Positions 5,512 through 6,740 of a stretch of DNA of 6,740 nt are shown here, one piece after another; position 1 is the stretch's first letter; every line of letters starts with the position of its first letter. The position numbers were made by a program, and so were the translations under genes. The stretch is taken from NCBI GenBank assembly GCA_030917745.1, contig JAUPUC010000003.1, positions 1-6,740 of the forward strand, in the 5' to 3' direction. The notes beneath the pieces are model-generated. The model was given only the letters and a program-made list of their open reading frames with translations, was not told the origin of the DNA and did not search any database. Source of the stretch: Patescibacteria group bacterium (GTDB lineage: Bacteria; Patescibacteriota; Minisyncoccia; Moranbacterales; UBA1568).

Positions 5512-6643
5512 AGTAGATGTCAGCTAATAATTGAGCGCTTTTTGACCATGAAAACTGTTCGAAGCGGATTTTACCCGCTTCAATAAGCTGTTTTCGTTGA
5601 TCCGAGTGAATGGTAAGAGTATACAAGACTTTCGCGCATATATCAACCTGCCCGGGATGAAAATATACCGCAGCATCTCCAGCTACTTCCCGAAGGCATG
5701 GGATATCCGAAGCAGCGACGGGAACTCCCTGACTCATCGCCTCCAAAAGCGGAATGCCAAAACCCTCATACAAAGAAGGAAACACATAACCGGTCGCGCC
5801 CTTGATAAGAGCCGGCAAATCATCTTGTGCAACAAAACCAGGAAAAATGACTTGCTGGCCCAGATCCAATTCAGCGATTACGTGATCAATATTCTGATCA
5901 AAGTGATGCGCTGACCGATTCCCAACCAAGACAAGTTTGATATCAGCATCATGCTTCCTGAGCTCCGCAAAAGCTCGGATGAGAAATGGAAGATTCTTTC
6001 TTGGCTGCAGCGTTCCCACAACAATCAAATATCGCTCAGGCAATCGGTATTGCGCACGTATTTTTAAGACCTCTTCCTGAGATGCCTCTACCATAAACTC
6101 AGACGAACAGGCATTAGGTATTACGGCTATCTTCGCGGATTGGACGCCATCAAAATAACGGAGAATTTCATCCCGGGTAAACTGAGAAGGAACAATCACT
6201 GTATCAGATCGCTTGAGTGACCGCGGAATAAAGAAATGGAGAAACATACGGTCTCTCCAATCAACAAACCACGGGAGAGCACAAAAGGAAACATCATGAA
6301 TATGAACCACCACCCGCGTTCGACTGGGAATAAAAATTGGGAGAATATACTGGGTATGAAAGACATCCACATGGCGCTTCAAGAGAAAGAGGGGCACCGA
6401 AAATAAATTCCAAATAAACCGATTTCTACCAGCAAGCGACACCACCTCAATATGTTCTTTCCCCACGATGTTGAGTTCATGATGGAGAGCCGCTAATCTT
6501 CCTCTCTCGGTCTCATCAGTGAGTAAAAGATATCGGTTCTCTCGGTCGAGCGCCACTATTTCTTGCGTCAATGAACGAAACACCATTTCGTCTCCCGTTC
6601 GTCCTTTGCCAATAAGCCTGATATCAATAGCAATTGTTTTCAT
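5504..6643 (-). CDS. GT4-family glycosyltransferase (GT-B fold)
   Basis: A cytoplasmic retaining glycosyltransferase that probably adds a sugar (often mannose-type in this group) to a growing surface polysaccharide. At 379 residues it is full length. The N-terminal Rossmann half has VDVFHTQYILP (92-102), VVVHIHDVSF (111-120) and DTVIVPSQFTRDEI (147-160). The donor-binding half has IVVGTLQPRKNLPFLIRAF (207-225, Arg215/Lys216), VIFPGFVAQDDLPALIKGA (265-283) and the Ex7E motif EGFGIPLLE (Glu293, Glu301), followed by AMSQGVPVAASDIPCLREVAGDAA. The N-terminus lacks the common glycine-rich GGxxxx loop in its usual form and instead reads LIGKGRTGDEMV (10-21). The ATG at 6643 follows the upstream stop by 16 bases without a Shine-Dalgarno, and the 3' end overlaps the LCP gene by 8 bases. 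The donor and acceptor sugars cannot be assigned. Confidence 0.93.
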   Translation of the reverse strand: MKTIAIDIRLIGKGRTGDEMVFRSLTQEIVALDRENRYLLLTDETERGRLAALHHELNIVGKEHIEVVSLAGRNRFIWNLFSVPLFLLKRHVDVFHTQYILPIFIPSRTRVVVHIHDVSFCALPWFVDWRDRMFLHFFIPRSLKRSDTVIVPSQFTRDEILRYFDGVQSAKIAVIPNACSSEFMVEASQEEVLKIRAQYRLPERYLIVVGTLQPRKNLPFLIRAFAELRKHDADIKLVLVGNRSAHHFDQNIDHVIAELDLGQQVIFPGFVAQDDLPALIKGATGYVFPSLYEGFGIPLLEAMSQGVPVAASDIPCLREVAGDAAVYFHPGQVDICAKVLYTLTIHSDQRKQLIEAGKIRFEQFSWSKSAQLLADIYYA

Positions 6644-6659
6644 AAGTCATTCAAAAAAA

Positions 6660-6740
6660 TCATCCTGCCTTTTTGGGAAACAGTACTCCACCTAAACCAA
6701 GAAAGGCAAAGAAAATACCCAACAAAATCCCTGAGTTAAA
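6660..6740 (-). CDS. C-terminal end of a membrane protein (rest outside window)
   Basis: The only minus-strand frame that stays open from the right edge encodes 26 residues ending in TGA at 6660-6662. They form one hydrophobic helix (GILLGIFFAFLGLGGVLF) followed by a short basic tail, PKKAG, which is a typical cytoplasmic end after a last membrane span. It stops 16 bases before the GT4 gene, so it is probably the upstream member of the same operon. A polysaccharide chain-length (Wzz-like), flippase or polymerase protein would fit the neighbourhood, but too little is visible to decide. Confidence 0.55.
   Translation of the reverse strand, partial: FNSGILLGIFFAFLGLGGVLFPKKAG

Noticed and set aside
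1..6740. TGA recoded as glycine, as in Gracilibacteria/Absconditabacteria
   Set aside because: All well-identified genes are intact with no in-frame TGA over well more than a thousand codons, and glycine is written GGN throughout.
1..6740. Phage, transposon, integron, CRISPR or toxin-antitoxin content
   Set aside because: No transposase, integrase, repeat array or paired small genes were seen; the single small gene has no partner.

Overview
The window looks like chromosomal DNA from a small-genome bacterium with moderate GC and the standard genetic code. The confidently coding genes end in TAA or TAG and contain no in-frame TGA. Nearly every gene lacks a usable Shine-Dalgarno sequence. The surface-polysaccharide genes, the LytR-CpsA-Psr (LCP) transferase and the compact layout would fit a peptidoglycan-containing member of the Candidate Phyla Radiation (Patescibacteria). 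That placement is an inference; no single marker here fixes it.

Left part (1-1269, + strand): the C-terminal part of the replicative helicase DnaB, cut by the window edge, is followed after 75 bases by a complete recR. Both are core replication and repair genes.

Middle (1250-2118): a -35/-10 pair matching the consensus at all 12 positions, with a 17-bp spacer, starts inside the last codons of recR. It drives a small cysteine-rich gene of unknown function (1334-1615) that also has the only textbook ribosome binding site in the window. A hairpin with an A-run on one side and a T-run on the other (1635-1667) can terminate both this gene and the convergent ribosomal gene rplU. rplU has its own near-consensus promoter (2050-2078), and rpmA does not follow it.

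Right part (2119-6740, - strand): five tightly packed genes read leftwards. In transcription order they are the end of a membrane protein, a GT4-type glycosyltransferase, an LCP-family transferase, a GT2-type glycosyltransferase and an S41 C-terminal processing peptidase. Gaps are 34 bases or less and one pair overlaps by 8 bases, so this is very probably one operon. A coherent reading is that the glycosyltransferases build a lipid-linked surface glycan, the LCP protein transfers it to the cell wall, and the peptidase matures or removes proteins outside the membrane.

No mobile element, CRISPR array, tRNA or rRNA was seen. The most unusual item is the small cysteine-rich gene with its strong expression signals.
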